NCBI GenBank assembly: GCA_000827495.1
Contig: KN817520.1
Coordinates: forward strand, 415,700 to 479,699
Length of the DNA: 64,000 nucleotides
Source of the DNA: Hypholoma sublateritium FD-334 SS-4
Lineage: Eukaryota; Basidiomycota; Agaricomycetes; Agaricales; Strophariaceae
Reading direction: 5' to 3'
Shown here: one piece after another, positions 45,947-58,201 of the stretch
How positions within the stretch are numbered: position 1 is the first letter of the stretch
How the letters are laid out: each line of letters opens with the position of its first letter
Notes under the pieces: generated by a model
What the model saw: only the letters and a program-made list of their open reading frames with translations
The model's database searches: none
What the model was told of the DNA's origin: nothing
Translations under genes and position numbers: made by a program

Positions 45947-46661
45947 TCACCACCCCCCCGAACTATTCTGTAGAATTTGATCATCATCAAGCAGAAAGAA
46001 AGACACCCATGACAGTGACATACGGTTTTCTCTTGTCGCTTCATTTCGCAGTAAATGAATGTCAACAGAAGAAAAACCTCGTCTTTGGCCAACGCGACTC
46101 TGGAGAGACTCAATACTATCGGTGTCGTCTTCCCAAAAAGCTGCGGTCGGTAGGGAACCGCCAGCGTCGCCTCTACCTCACCGGTGCTCGTGCATTTCGC
46201 CTGTACAGAACGGTCAATGATGCTTCTGTCAGTTATTTGAGGAGACCGGAGTACCTCCCACCCCTCTTCCTGGTGCACGATATCATACTCTTCCCTCCCC
46301 TCTGACCATTTCCAGAACCTCGATCTTGAGTGCCGGAGAAGAGATAATGTCATATCTTAGAACGTATTCAACATTTTGAAAGAGTATACCGAACTCACTT
46401 ATTCCGGAACCCAGTAGCTTTCCGCCTAATATCATTCACCGGTCGTCTGTGCCCTTGGATTTCAAACGTTTTCTTCTCCCAGTTGATGACGCCTACGATG
46501 GTGGACCCACCCCCCAGCGCGGGGTTCGTGTCTTTTACGTACGTGTACGTCCTCCCGAAAAGTGTCTGGTCGGTCGAGATGGTGTAGATGACGGAGCTGT
46601 CATGTGTTGTATGTAATTTCGCGTTCAGAACGTTGGCCTTGTTGTCGAATATAGCTTCCAT
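45947..46661 (-). CDS. DUF6593-like protein
   Basis: Exons in transcript order: 46661-46399, 46324-46024, 45967-45947 (194 aa). The protein starts MEAIFDNKANVLNAKLHTTH and contains VIYTISTDQTLFGRTYTYVK, VGVINWEKKTFEIQGHR, SRFWKWSEGREEYDIVHQEE and ALAKDEVFLLLTFIYCEMKR. A first half of alternating strands, the W-EG-EY block and the late helical EVFLLLTFIYSE-like segment match the DUF6593 family of Agaricomycetes, whose function is unknown. The start ATG directly follows a CAG acceptor of a leader intron with a GTAAGC donor (about 46662-46732); an in-frame TAG lies just upstream in the leader exon. The last intron has a GTATGT donor. Without it the frame would extend to 45925. Confidence 0.72.
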
Positions 46662-47320
46662 CTGGGTATATATAGCGAGAGAACGGGAAAAAGGGTGGTA
46701 ACAGCACTGAGCGCTTGAGCGAGAAACGCTTACTTTGAGCTCGTTGTTTGGCCTGATCTAGGACCGATTCAATCTTCCGCCTAGTTTGCCTCTCGAGGGT
46801 GGCCGCTGAGGCAACCCAGCCCGGTTTTCCAGATGGTTGAGAGTGGTACTTCTAATGAAAGCCGATGATGATGGGCGCGAGCACTATATCAGTGGAGTGA
46901 CGAGATAGAACCTGATAGAAGTCATCGAGGCCTGTGCGTGCCAGTTCATGCATCCGATGACAGTGGGCGGGAGTAAGTTGACTTCTATGCAAAGTTACCC
47001 CTATTCGTATAAAAATAGAATGCGCGTCACGTCGCCCGCACTCTTTCAACAGGTAACTTACCTGAAATTTCAAAGAACAAATCGAAGACTAATTAGTGAA
47101 GCTCGTATATTGAGGTGAAAAGTAGATATGGACCGGTATAATTTAAATAAATAATGAGAAGCGTATCGGTACGCCTGCGAGATTCGAGCAAACGCGACAC
47201 TACTACGAAAACCACCGAGTGTAGGACGCGCGATGAGCTTCTTCCATAGGAGTGCACGTAAGTATTAAGGATTAAAAATTAAAGGTTGTGGAAGCGCAGG
47301 GGGCAGCCCGAGGCGGCAGA
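46662..47320. other. Leader of DUF6593 gene and 3' flank of GPI-type gene
   Basis: The first 70 bp hold a probable leader intron. A minus-strand frame at 46852-47073 has no domain and no ATG-to-exon logic. The rest is AT-rich spacer. Confidence 0.45.
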
Positions 47321-47745
47321 TTAGAGGACAATGGAAGCGGCTGCTCCTATCACTAGCGCGGCGTGTATAGGCCATGATTTCATATGGAAGACCGTCTCTG
47401 CGTCAGAGGTAGTAGGTATTGGTGTAGGAGATGTAAGGTTTGATGTTTGGGTAGAAGTAGCTGTCGCACGCGGAGTGGTCGTTGTGCTGTAATCGTACTG
47501 AATGAAGTCATTTAATGTGAGATCAAAACCCCCCTTCTCGAAATGTGATATTGCACGAACCTCCCTTAGCACTATATCATCAGATGGCTCTCTCTGAGCC
47601 AGAGGCAAAGCATCTAAATGGAAACCCCGAGCTGGGTTGGTGGTAAGTGATGAAGAAGCTGGTCGGACAGCGAATGATACGTACCTGATGAAAGTAAGAA
47701 AAGTAAAGGAACGACGATGGCACTCAAGAGACGGAACAGACGCAT
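47321..47745 (-). CDS. Small secreted, probably GPI-anchored protein
   Basis: Exons 47745-47685 and 47613-47321 (117 aa). A signal peptide (MRLFRLLSAIVVPLLFLLSS) leads to a charged segment with REPSDDIVLREVRAISHFEK, then a Ser/Thr-rich stalk (TTTTPRATATSTQTSNLTSP) and a C-terminal hydrophobic tail (HAALVIGAAASIVL) preceded by a short polar region. This is the standard layout of a GPI-anchored cell-surface protein. No enzymatic domain is present. The single intron uses a GTACGT donor and the frame is consistent. A TATA-like TATTTAAA lies about 80 bp upstream of the ATG. Confidence 0.68.
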
Positions 47746-48717
47746 GGCTAAGTTATCAGCCTCTGCTGGAGAACCTGGCTGAGAAAAGGAAAGGTCTCGA
47801 CTATAGACGGGGGAGGATGGAGCTTTAAATAAGGACGCTGGCCAGTTGGTCTTGCATTTATATCCTGCCAGATATGCCACAATGTCTATGCCAAGCAGAG
47901 TGAGCCCTGGCTAGATGGCGTTGTTTTCCTTCGGAAATACAAGGCACTTTATTGATCAGGTCGCGATAGGGAGACCACAAGAGGCAATTCAGGGTCGGTG
48001 GTCTTGTAGGGATTTAAAACAGGTTGCTAGAGATCGGTGTCGTACTATGCACTGTTGCTACAAAGCAGAGCGTCCTGGAAGCAAAATGTTTGCAAAATGT
48101 TATTCTTGCTTACAGCAAGTTAACAAGTATTATTTCAAGGAACATATGGTCACCGTTGTAGCTGGCCTTGCCGACGCGGACAAAGGTAGAACAAAGGCTC
48201 CACCTGACGCTACCCAGGAAGTTGTGGGTCCAAGCTCTAAAATCAGCAGCCGGCGCCAGGAACGAGATTACGTGTCGTTCTGTGTTGGTCTCGGGCCTCA
48301 GTCCAATCCAGATCGAATTTTCCAAGAATTTTCCCTCGCTGCTAAGTATTTGCAAGCACCTAGAATTGGTATTGGAGAGAGGCAAAGAATGAACACATCG
48401 GCGCTGATAGCAGGATACCCGAAGAGAGCATAACAAAGCTTGCCTTGTACATGCTGGCCCATAATAAATATCCCCGCGAGTGCGTTGAGAGATTTGATGA
48501 CAGTTATATGCGGCTGAAACTTGCTTGACGGGCGAGTAAGACGCGGACGCTTAAAATGTCTCTCCAATGGGCATGAGAACGAGCTGAGTAAGTAGCCACT
48601 AATTCGCGACGTTGAAGCCATACCGAGCAGGTCGAAAATCCAGAAGAACGAGAGCTCTGTTTGAGAAGAGAATAACATTCGTATACATTTGTTCGTGGCA
48701 CTGGACTAACGGCCGGC
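47746..48717. other. Intergenic spacer
   Basis: Promoter of the GPI-type gene and 3' flank of the GST gene. Frames near 47915-48433 (+) and 48110-48436 (-) overlap each other antisense and lack domains. Confidence 0.45.
47824..47831 (-). promoter_or_regulatory. TATA-like box of the small GPI-type gene
   Basis: TATTTAAA reads toward the gene about 79 bp before its start codon. It is a weaker match than a canonical TATA box but correctly placed. Confidence 0.35.
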
Positions 48718-49666
48718 CTACGGAATCGCGCGCCCCTCCCGAATAGCCCGCGCTGCCTCGCTCTGCGCCTCGTCGCGCAAATAGCGCCCGTATATCGGCG
48801 CCATATGTTCCCGGAGCTGTCACAGAAAAAAGAAAATCAGCGACCCTCAAGGCCCAGCGCCACATATCCAGCCACTCACACTAGACGTATTAACCACGCT
48901 CTCCCGCTTCTCTAAGCGCCCTGCATATGCCTCCCACGCCGCTCCTACCTCCGCGCGCTTGTAACCCCTGTTCTCCGTGATGATATAGTCGCGCACGATC
49001 CACGGTGCGATCGCCACATCTACCAGGCTGAACTCCTCGCCGAGGTACCACGGGCCCTTGATCCCCGCCGCGAATGCGCGCAGCGCGCTGTACGCCGCCT
49101 CGCGCGCGGTGCGCTGGGCCTCTGGATCCGCCGCAGGGAGCAGACGCTGGAACGTGGGGACAAGAGTCTTCGATATCTGGTCGATCGCCATGCGCGCGCG
49201 CGCGCGCTGCACGGGGTCCGTGGGGAGGAGGTGCGGTGTGTGTGCAGGGAACGCGTCCTCGAAGAACTCGCAGATAATGAGCGACTCGTACAGCGCGTGC
49301 CCGCCGTACTCAAGCGCGGGTACCAGTCCCTTCGGGTTTATCGCTGCATTGATTTGCGATTAGCTACGGCGCGCTGTGAGTGAGCAGCCGCACGACCAAC
49401 CGAGGAAATGTGCCTCCTTCTTGTAGGGGTTGACCTCCTTGTACTGATACGGGATGCCTTTCTCCTCGAGTGCAATCCACGCGCGCTGGACGTACGGGCA
49501 GAACTAGCGCAATGCAATTTCATGTGTCAGTGATCTTATTCACGATAAGCACACAACTCACCCAGCCCGCATAGAACACGAGCGGCTGTGGTTCCTGGTG
49601 CTTTGCTACGAGCGCCTCGGCTGCGCCCGTCGCATGGGGGTAGATCTGCTCGTCCGGGAGAGGCAT
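48718..49666 (-). CDS. Omega-like glutathione S-transferase
   Basis: Exons in transcript order: 49666-49562, 49503-49401, 49343-48880, 48816-48718 (256 aa). The N-terminal thioredoxin fold opens after a short extension with LVFYAGWFCPYVQRAWIALE; the Cys in FCPY (residue 37) is the expected catalytic residue of Cys-GSTs (omega class). Next come INPKGLVPALEYGGHALYES and the helical C-terminal domain with LVPTFQRLL, GPWYLGEEFSLVDVAIAPWI and NRGYKRAEVGAAWEAYAGRL. Such enzymes usually act in thiol-transfer, deglutathionylation or aromatic ketone reduction (family knowledge). The two phase-1 junctions and the late phase-0 junction all keep the fold intact. It is co-oriented with the small GPI-type gene but otherwise unlinked. 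Confidence 0.9.
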
Positions 49667-50206
49667 GTCGTGGAGATGAATGCAAGTTCAATGCCTGGAA
49701 AAGTTCGCCTGCAGCCTTATACACACCGCCGCTCGCAGTCTCAGTTCGAAATAGTCACCCAGTATTGCATCATCGCAGTGAGAACGAGGAGTTTACAAAC
49801 CTGCTTACAGAGAAGTGAGAAGAAAACAATCATGTGATGCAAATTCCAGGATGGCAGGTTACAGATCTAGGTGGGTTATACAGGCGGGCTCACTATACAG
49901 TGTATGATAACTTTGGGTTGAAAGAAAAGAAGTGGGCTCCAGGTGCGAACAAAATACAGAGAAACCCAGAACCAATTACAAAAAGGTGGAGGAAGTGGGA
50001 AGCGGCAGCGGAAGGGTGGGTAGAATCTAAGAACCCAGATGACGTGCAAGTGTCCGATTCAGAAATAGCAGACGGCGTTCACGGCGTTGAGCCGGAACGA
50101 TAATAGCTTACTTATACATGGGGAGGCAGCCAACAAATAGTACCAGCGAACAGTGTCCAGAAGTGTCCGCAGGAACCGAGAACAAGACCATACATACATA
50201 GCTTCG
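49667..50206. other. Intergenic spacer
   Basis: Promoter of the GST gene and 3' flank of the acidic unknown gene. A plus-strand frame beginning near 49834 has no motif. Confidence 0.45.
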
Positions 50207-51790
50207 TTATTGAGTGCAAGAGTTGTTTTCGTGACGACCGGCCGTACGCGGTGCAGAAAAGAGGTGTGGCAGAGGCGAGCCACGTATGCAAGAGTTGTTC
50301 GTCTCCGCGCCGTTCTGTCGCGAGAGATCCACGAGCACGTCCCAGCGCCTGTACCAGTCGGTCGGCCACTGGTATGTTGTAGGTCGAAAATTGGTCTCGG
50401 TTTTCCCAGTAACCTTCATAACAGTAGCAATCGTAGACCGAGGCAAGCCTTCTCTATTTTGGGCCACTTTGGGGAGTATTTGATCAGCATACACAATAGT
50501 TGGAACTTTGCCCTTCTGGTGCAGTCCACCAGATGTACTTGTCGCGCCGATGCCGCCGTCGTCGCCGTCGATGTCGTTGGTACCGGATACCGAAATCGTC
50601 GTACTCGCCTCCGCCTCGCTCTCGCTCTCCACGAGTGTCGTGTCCGAGTCGTCGCTGAAATGCGTCGACGACAAACTCTCCAGCTCACCGTCCTCGTCGT
50701 CCTCGGTCTCTTCCTCGGTCTCGTCCCCGTCTTCTTCGTCGCTTTCCTCGTCTTCAACCACGCGCATTTGCACAGCCATATGTACATCGCGCATCCACAG
50801 CGTCTTGTTCATTGTCCACACCGGCAGGTTTGCAAAGCAGCGGTCGATGTCGGCACAATAGGGGTCGCGTAAGGCCGCAATGTCGCCCTGCCGGGGATAC
50901 ACGCAATCCACATTCGAATCTGAATCGGGCTCCGGGGCCAACGCTCGGGCGGGCTTCTTTGTCGTCGTCGCCATTGTCGGCTGAGGTCTCGTAGTCTCTG
51001 GGGTAGCCTCTACGATCCCGCCGTACGCCTTCGCGTTTACACTTACACCGTCCCACGTCTCTTCGCGTGTTGACCAGAACCATTTTAAGTTCTGCAACGC
51101 GACGCGCGAGTATCCATGTTGGTGGTATTTGTGCCGCGGTTGTGCAGGGAACGGCCGGCCCGCAGGCGTTGGCGACAGTAGCGTTGGGAAGCAAGAATGC
51201 TTATGCCGCGTCGGCGGGGGTGACGGGGGCTGTTCCTTGGCGCGGCGTGGCGTAGATTTCGCGAAAGGAAAGCAAAGCCGCGATACGGACGGCGATTTAC
51301 GCGGGGGTGAAGAGGTTACGTCGCTCGTGCAAACAGAAAGTCGCGAGACAGAAGTGGGTTCGTTTACGCTGCACTGCGGGACGTTCGTCTCGCCAGCGCA
51401 TACAGGGGTTGCGCCGTCTATTGTGGTCGAGATGCTAGAGCAAGATTGTGAGACAGAGGTAGGTTCGTTCACATTGCTCGTGCAATGCCTGTCATTCATC
51501 CCGCCGCTGGGTTGGGCGCATATAGGGGCCATGTCGTCGTCCATCTTGGGTAGCGCGAAAGACGCGAGACGCAACTCGGCGATTGGGCCGTTCTGGAAGA
51601 GGCTCCGTGTCCACTGTCCAGCGTCTACACCGGCAGGAACATCAGTGGAACATTTCAACACTTCTGCGCTGTTGAAACCGAGACGGCTGGCAGGGCGTGG
51701 GGGTTGATTCGAAACCTTCGAATCTATATCCTGGTCCTGGGGCCGGCCAGCGGATTGAGAGACGCAGTCATGGGAAATAACGCGGTCCAT
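50207..51790 (-). CDS. Acidic, low-complexity protein, unknown
   Basis: A single exon codes 527 aa from the ATG at 51790. The N-terminal third contains a duplicated block (NEPTSVSQSCSSIS and NEPTSVSRLSVCTS), the centre is Pro/Arg-rich (EQPPSPPPTRHKHSC), and residues about 345-400 are strongly acidic (EDEESDEEDGDETEEETEDDE). The C-terminal part has the ordered-looking block YQWPTDWYRRWDVLVDLSRQ. I do not recognise the family. The long uninterrupted frame and acidic bias argue that it is expressed; the acidic and Ser-rich parts suggest a disordered nuclear or adaptor protein. The end of the frame could be mis-set if a late intron exists. Confidence 0.55.
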   Translation of the reverse strand: MDRVISHDCVSQSAGRPQDQDIDSKVSNQPPRPASRLGFNSAEVLKCSTDVPAGVDAGQWTRSLFQNGPIAELRLASFALPKMDDDMAPICAQPSGGMNDRHCTSNVNEPTSVSQSCSSISTTIDGATPVCAGETNVPQCSVNEPTSVSRLSVCTSDVTSSPPRKSPSVSRLCFPFAKSTPRRAKEQPPSPPPTRHKHSCFPTLLSPTPAGRPFPAQPRHKYHQHGYSRVALQNLKWFWSTREETWDGVSVNAKAYGGIVEATPETTRPQPTMATTTKKPARALAPEPDSDSNVDCVYPRQGDIAALRDPYCADIDRCFANLPVWTMNKTLWMRDVHMAVQMRVVEDEESDEEDGDETEEETEDDEDGELESLSSTHFSDDSDTTLVESESEAEASTTISVSGTNDIDGDDGGIGATSTSGGLHQKGKVPTIVYADQILPKVAQNREGLPRSTIATVMKVTGKTETNFRPTTYQWPTDWYRRWDVLVDLSRQNGAETNNSCIRGSPLPHLFSAPRTAGRHENNSCTQ

Positions 51791-52387
51791 GATGGCAGCG
51801 GGGCCCCCAAAACGTAGGCACCCTGTGGAAGAATGTGGCTATGGTCCGGCGAGAGGAAGCACAATCTGCTGCATGGTCTAGAGATATACATGAATAGGGA
51901 AATCAAGCATACCGTCTAAGAAAGGCGGTGTACTAAAGATAAAGAGCGCAGCCAGGACGAGCCTGTTGCCTCAGAGGAAGGTGGGCGTTCAAGCAGAGCA
52001 TGTGTAGAGCTTTCAATTTTTTGCAACCCCAGACATATATAGCCCCACGTGACGTCTATACTTGTCTGATGATCGCTATCAATTGTCACTTGTCTTGATC
52101 GAAGTTCATCAAATGCGATAATGTTCTTGCACAACTCGCCGCAAGGTGTCCATAATCTGACGCAATTCGGTCTACCCTAAAAAATGGACCAAAATACCTA
52201 ATCCATATTCTATCTGGAGAGGCGAGGCAGAGGAGAGGCCAGGACCGAAATTGGAATGTCTTTTCGCATATTTTGGACTTTGTAGGATCAGGCATTTTGG
52301 TGTACTTTCAGGGGTCCTTTCGGCCCCCAAAGAAGTGGATAAAACAATAGAAATTAAATAGAACCGCACCATGGGGAAACAGGCATG
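51791..52387. other. Intergenic spacer
   Basis: Promoter of the acidic unknown gene and 3' flank of the TRAPPC11 gene. A TATATA stretch lies at 52036-52041. No gene is supported. Confidence 0.45.
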
Positions 52388-55300
52388 CTACGGTAGTACA
52401 AGAATAGTCACCTCCGCCTCAGTAGCGCCCTCGGTATTCGCAACTTGAAGTCGTGCATCGCGGCGCAGGTCCACGACCTTGATGACTTCGCCCAGCGGGG
52501 CTGTCTCGGGCGTTGCGCCACCCTCGGCATGTGGGACGCCCCTTCTGCGATCCACGACCTTGACGCGCGGCAGCTTGAGGTACCCACACTCAATTGGCAC
52601 CACGCGCCACACCAGCACCTCCTCCGCACCAGGGAGCAGCACCGGCACGCGCCCATTCCGCACACCCGCCACCACAAACCCGTCAAGCGAGTCGGGCTCA
52701 AGCTGCACGACGACGTTGGCCGCCCGCGTCGGGTGGTAGTTCCGGATCGTCAGGGTCATTAAAATAGGTGCGTGGAGGGTTGCCTTTGGGGGAACGTCTA
52801 GCAGCGCGACCAAATTATCCCGGGGCGGCCGTAACGACGGCAGCGCGCAGTGTGTTATGGATTTAGCACCATGGTCCCCATTTTTTAGAACCCTTTTGTG
52901 CGCATGATGAGCCTGGCCACCCCACGTTTGCCAAAATGACACACCTGCACCACGTTATGGCGTATCGCCCTGGGCCATCAATAGCGTCCTCTGCTTCTTC
53001 CAAGATGAAGCTGATTCGGCAGCTGGCCGAAAACTCGTCGCCCTCAATGAATTCTGAAGAGGCACAGTCAATGCACGCCTTCGTTCCACGGAATTGTGAT
53101 ACTTACCAGCCGGGAATTCAGACGCTTCGCCACTCAGCAGATCCGAGGATGAGTCGAGGATTCTTGCACGGGCATTGTCCTAATAATCCCAAATTAGCCA
53201 CGCGGGATACTCGCCACTCGCACCCCAGAAGGTTGATGGTTTAGGTCTCTGACCTAAAAACATCGCCTTCATGGTGCCATGGGGTACACATACCTGTCTC
53301 TCGAGTTCCACGCTGTCAATGACCACACCCCACGGCCCGACGCACGTTATAGACGCACTCGCGACGGCCTCGCCGCCCCGCTTGCTGTCCCAGTACGAGT
53401 CATCGAACGTTGTCAAATCGGCTAGGCCCGACCAAGCGCCCAACGCGCGCCTATATGCAACGCTCTGTATAACCTGCAGCGGCGCGACAGTCGGTACCAC
53501 CAGCATCTTCAGGTGCTCCATTTCATCTCGCGTCGTCTCCTCCTCCTCCGCCTCCCCGCCGTCGTCATCATTGCTCTCCGGGTCAGTCGTCGAGCGTGTC
53601 GTAATGGATATGTCGATCATCCTGTCGCCGCCTGCTCCCGTATTGAAGAGATGTATCGTCTTCACCGCGCTGACGCCCGGTGCGAGGACACCCAGATGGA
53701 TGCCCTTAATAAGGCTTGGGGAGCGTTGGTCGTCGACGATTATCCAATTCACTGTTGTCACATATACATAAGTCATCCCAGTCTTTTTGGAAATTAAATA
53801 AAAGACATACCAGCAGAGTCAATCTCAGTAGGCTGCAACAGGAAACTAACCACGACGTCCAGTTCGCAATTGTCCATGTTCGTCACCTCAAGCTCTATCG
53901 GATAATCCTCGTCCAGATATGCAGGCGCATGATGGCTGAGACTCGTCTTCAGCAGATGCGCCCGGTGCTTCACACTACACGGACACATCAGAAATACAGT
54001 CCAACGCCGCTGACTAGGTGCGAAACTCACGTCGTCGAGCGGTACTCCTCCCGTTGAATGGGTATAAACTTGGGTGGATCGATCGAGCTTAGCCACTTGG
54101 ACGGCGCGTCCGCCACAGATCGCGTCGTACACGGTTCGAAGGGCATCTCAACAACCCACTGGTTCTCCTCGATGGTCACCACAATTGACGTAACCTACGC
54201 ATCAATGTCCATAAGAGAATACCACAAAAAGGGCAGCGCAAGCACCACGCACCTTGAGCACGGTAGGCGCACTCGCCGCGATCGATCCCAGGAAGACCGC
54301 AGCACCACCCAGCGGCCAGCGCAAATCGGCTTTAATCGGCGCGCACACATCGCTGTCGTCCAGAGCCAGGGCACCGAGCTGCACGACATTAACGGCCCCG
54401 CTCTGCCCCGCGTCCCCTTCAGCATCGGGCGGCGCGTGCTCAACGACAACCGGCGCATCGCGTCCCGAGAAGTAGATCGCAACGCGCGCGAACGGTAGCG
54501 CACCGACAGTGGCCGCCTTCGGCGCCGTCAGCGTGACCTGGAACGCCGCCTGCTCGCCGACCTTGGCGTCCGGCGCCCAGAAGACGACGTCGGAGTTGAC
54601 TGCGTGTATATATGCATAGGTATCAGCCGAGACGAACAGGGTGGGGGGGCATGGGGCCTTACGCACAAATCGGCTGGGCCTCTATGAGATCGACGACCAG
54701 GGGTTCTTTAGGTGAGGAGGGGACCGTGCTCTGGATAATTCCCCATCAGTGGTCCGAAGCCGCATGAGAAGCATTATTTGTATAAACCTTCAAGACAGCT
54801 AACAGGTCTTCCTCATATGAGCTTGGGTCGTCCGAATGTACGGCATCTATGAAAAAGTTATTCTCAGCTAAGGCACAGGAGGGAGTCATCCACCTTGAGC
54901 CAGGATCTCAATTAAGAGCTTGATGCTCAGCTCCACATCTCCCAGCTGCTGCGCACACGCATACCACGTCGACAGCAGCGGGAGCAGCATTGAGCTCCAC
55001 CGCTCGCGGCGGTACGTGCGTGCAATGCGCTCGAAGAACCTAGAGACAAATTCAGCCAAATTCTCTACGGTGAGAGACGCCAGTTACCGCACAGCCATGT
55101 CGAATTTTCCCGCCTCGTAGTACGTCTGCGCGATCCGGTAGGCAATCCATAGCGTCAAGCGGCCCTGTCCTTGATTAGACGCGGGCGAATGCTTCTTGAA
55201 GAGTTCGTATGCTTTTGTGTACAGCTATCGATGGAACTCAGACTTTGGACGCCAAGGGATTAAGGGCCAAAGACCACACCTCATTGATAATGGACAAATG

Positions 55301-57175
55301 TTCGACCTTCTTCTCGTTCGTAAATCCAGGTGAGAGTGCGGTCTGTTTTTGGCTCAGCTATGGCACGCGTCAAAATTAACACTGGGCATAAGGGATGAGC
55401 ACCTACATCCCCATTGAGTGCTACCATAAAGCGACTACGCCGCATCTCCGTACACCTCGCCGCGACGTAGTAATAAAATCCGGGATGTTGTAGGGCGTGG
55501 CTCGGATTCAGCCCCAGGGAGCGCATGGCGTCGTATTCGACCCCTGGCATCGTTCGCAAGGTCGCCTGCGATTGTGATAGGTTGGCGATGGCCGCCGGAG
55601 GTTTGTGGACGGGTATCACCAGCGTCGAGCGCGTTCCTTGCTCGAGAAGTTCGCCGAGTATGCGATGCCTGGGTAAAGACTGTCAAGATGCCGGAGACGG
55701 ATACTGGTAGAGAAAAACCAAACATACTGCCGGGCGACCCAGCTCCAAAATTCAAACGTCTCCTCTCCAATACCCCAGCCTCTTGAAAAGTCGCCAAATT
55801 GGCGAATATGGGTATTGTGATGGGAAAGGGCGAGAGCGTGCTCATTGTTGTAGAGGTATAGTTTAACGATCTATACGATTCGTTGAGTACAGTCCAGAAA
55901 CACGACGTTAAATGTATACCTTGATATTGATGCAATCCGCTAAAACCTTTGCTTCTGCCCATCGTTTTGTGCGCGGAGGAAGTATTGCCGTCGATCCGAA
56001 CATGATGATAAGCATTCCGTAGGCATCTTGATAATGTCTACAACGAGAAAAAGGTAAACGCAAGGATAAAAATCTTCGAATAAGGACATTTACATACTTC
56101 AGAGCCACTTCGTCTTCACTTCGGAATTCAGCGAAGCACGCCATCTTGTACTCATATCGGACGGTCCATCCTTCTGGTCTCAATGGGCGTGCAATGTTGA
56201 AGGTTCCCAGCCCCGCGACAGGATTGGGGTACGATGACACATTCTGTGAATGTCGGTTGCGCTTGCGTCTGACGCGCTTCGAGTGCGCTGTGTAGTACTC
56301 TATAGCTGGCTCATACAGGGCTTGCTGCAGGCTTAGGGCAAGAAGTCAGAGACCGATGGCTGAGTATACGGGGATCAGATATATGCACCTTCGCACGAAT
56401 TCATTGAGTTCCGACGAGCTTACGGGACTGAGCACGAAAAGGGCGGCGCGCGAGTCAAGGCCACTTTGTCTTCTGATGTACGTAAGTCTGCCGTCGAGTG
56501 AAGGATCGTCTGCTCATTGTTCGGCAAGGTGGCTATGGATCAATGTCGTCGCGACGTACCTAGCATTCTCCGGCTTGCCATGAGTACCACCGTCAGCTTA
56601 ATCCCGCGATCGTTGGTGACCTTTTTCCGTTGTGCCACATCAGTCGCGAGCTCGGCGTCTCGTCTCCGCTCCTCCGACTCTCGTTCCCTTTCTTTTTCCG
56701 CGTCCGGCAGGTCTAATGGGTTGCGCGAGGCATGAGGCGGGTGTTCGTATATGCGCAGAAACAGGACGAAGACTGATGGCACTAGCGATGTGTGCTTTCG
56801 GATCCATATTGGGGCAATCAGTCCATCCGGGTGCAACGGAGATGTTGGCGTCAAAGGCGAGAGCGGTGAGTGCGCTGCAGAGTACTGAGGGTCTTCAGGG
56901 GGTATAAGCTTTCGCGGGGGGAACTTCACGTCCTTGCCGACGAGTATAACTTGGAACGACTTGTTCTTCTCGGGTTGCCAGATCGCGACCTTGCGTTGGG
57001 CGAGCAGCGCCTCCCGCAGCCGCGATGTAAGGACCTGGAACGCATCCTGCGGTTTCTCCGCGGCAGTTGTTGGGGTTGGAGGACTCTGAGAGCTAGGAGC
57101 GGATGGGGCATCGAGACCGGCGACAAACATCACGGGCGCGAGCTGCGCCAGCAGTTCTGGGGGGTACGAATTCAT
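52388..57175 (-). CDS. TRAPPC11: TRAPPC11 / foie gras homologue (TRAPP complex subunit)
   Basis: Eighteen exons in transcript order: 57175-56560, 56509-56389, 56331-56098, 56037-55920, 55870-55728, 55668-55407, 55357-55280, 55224-55088, 55039-54894, 54846-54788, 54730-54667, 54599-54253, 54194-54031, 53974-53811, 53751-53294, 53179-53107, 53053-52945, 52892-52388; 1265 aa. The N-terminus MNSYPPELLAQLAPVMFVAG, the LDGRLTYIRRQSGLDSRAAL and FVLSPVSSSELNEFVR blocks, LLPLLSTWYACAQQLGDVEL and the late YPIELEVTNMDNCELDVVV segment match TRAPPC11: a foie gras domain in the first half and a Gryzun-type Ig-like region in the second (ATLHAPILMTLTIRNYHPTR). TRAPP III uses it in tethering and autophagy-linked traffic (family knowledge). 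The last junction (WCR|VLKNGDHG) uses a non-pyrimidine acceptor, which is the weakest point. Human TRAPPC11 is about 1130 aa, so the length is reasonable. Confidence 0.9.
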
Positions 57176-58201
57176 GAATGACGGGAAAGTAGTTTGAAAT
57201 GTTTACGAAGATAATTCACTGCTTCGCAGCGCTTGACTTTTGACCTGGAGAGGAGGGTCCCCGCGGCGTTGTCACGGTCCTCGCGTGTCGCTGTATGCGA
57301 CGTTCGTGCGCGTAAGCCGCATTGCGCAAGCGGCAAGCGCCTGTAGATCTTACGTAAGATCACAAAAGCGGCCCGCTGCCGCCGACGGAGTTCAAGTTCG
57401 AACTGCAGATGTCACGGTATTCCTCCTTCAACACCATGCACGCACTCGGCACATAGCCGAACGCTATACCGCTCCGAAAGTGTGTTATTATATTGCTACT
57501 CAATATCGATATCTCCTTTGTTTTGGTAAGGCGAAGCCAAGGAGAAGCAGGCAAAAAGGAACCTGAGGTTGAAATCAGTCTGAATCGGAAATGAGGAGAG
57601 ACCCGCCGAGTCTCTTGTTTATTGCTTTTCTTTTTAAAAAACAAGGAGCCCTGGCTGGGGTGAAACCAGATTGGAAAACTATCCGCCCGTACATACGACG
57701 GCGCTGCCTCTTGCTCTAAGCTTTCCTGAGCGAAATATGATGATCGGCCGGAGACGACGGGAGCGTGCGGCGGCAACTATACTAGGCGTACCGCAGAATC
57801 AAACAATAGGCCATAAAATTTGAATGTCCTCGGTATATATCCAGAGGTCGGTTTGCTTTTTACACATAGTACTACGTTACACCGTCAGTGTAATTAGCAG
57901 ACCACATTCATACTTCACCATCAAATTAGGCAGAACCGTGGAGGACTTGGAAAATCATACTGATGTCCGGCCTCCGGATGACATCATCTCCGGACCGGTG
58001 TGCAATACCGTATCGTAAAAAGGCTTGGGCGCTCCGTAAATTGACCCTTGGCATGAACCTGACCCCGCACAGCATTTTCTCTCTTGTACTTACACCTTCT
58101 ACTTACCATATCCCCAGTTCTGAGCGCTGAGCGCCTACACTGATTCCTGGATCAGCTAATTGCGCCTAATTATACCCCTATACGCCTCGTCTCGGCCCCA
58201 T
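57176..58201. promoter_or_regulatory. Divergent region between TRAPPC11 and hydrolase genes
   Basis: About 1 kb separates the two opposite start codons. Frames such as 57360-57776 (-) lack motifs. The part before 58202 includes the promoter of the hydrolase gene. Confidence 0.45.

Noticed and set aside
49834..50103. 89-codon plus-strand frame upstream of the GST gene
   Set aside because: No motif, no splice logic, and it lies in the 3' flank/promoter interval of two minus-strand genes.
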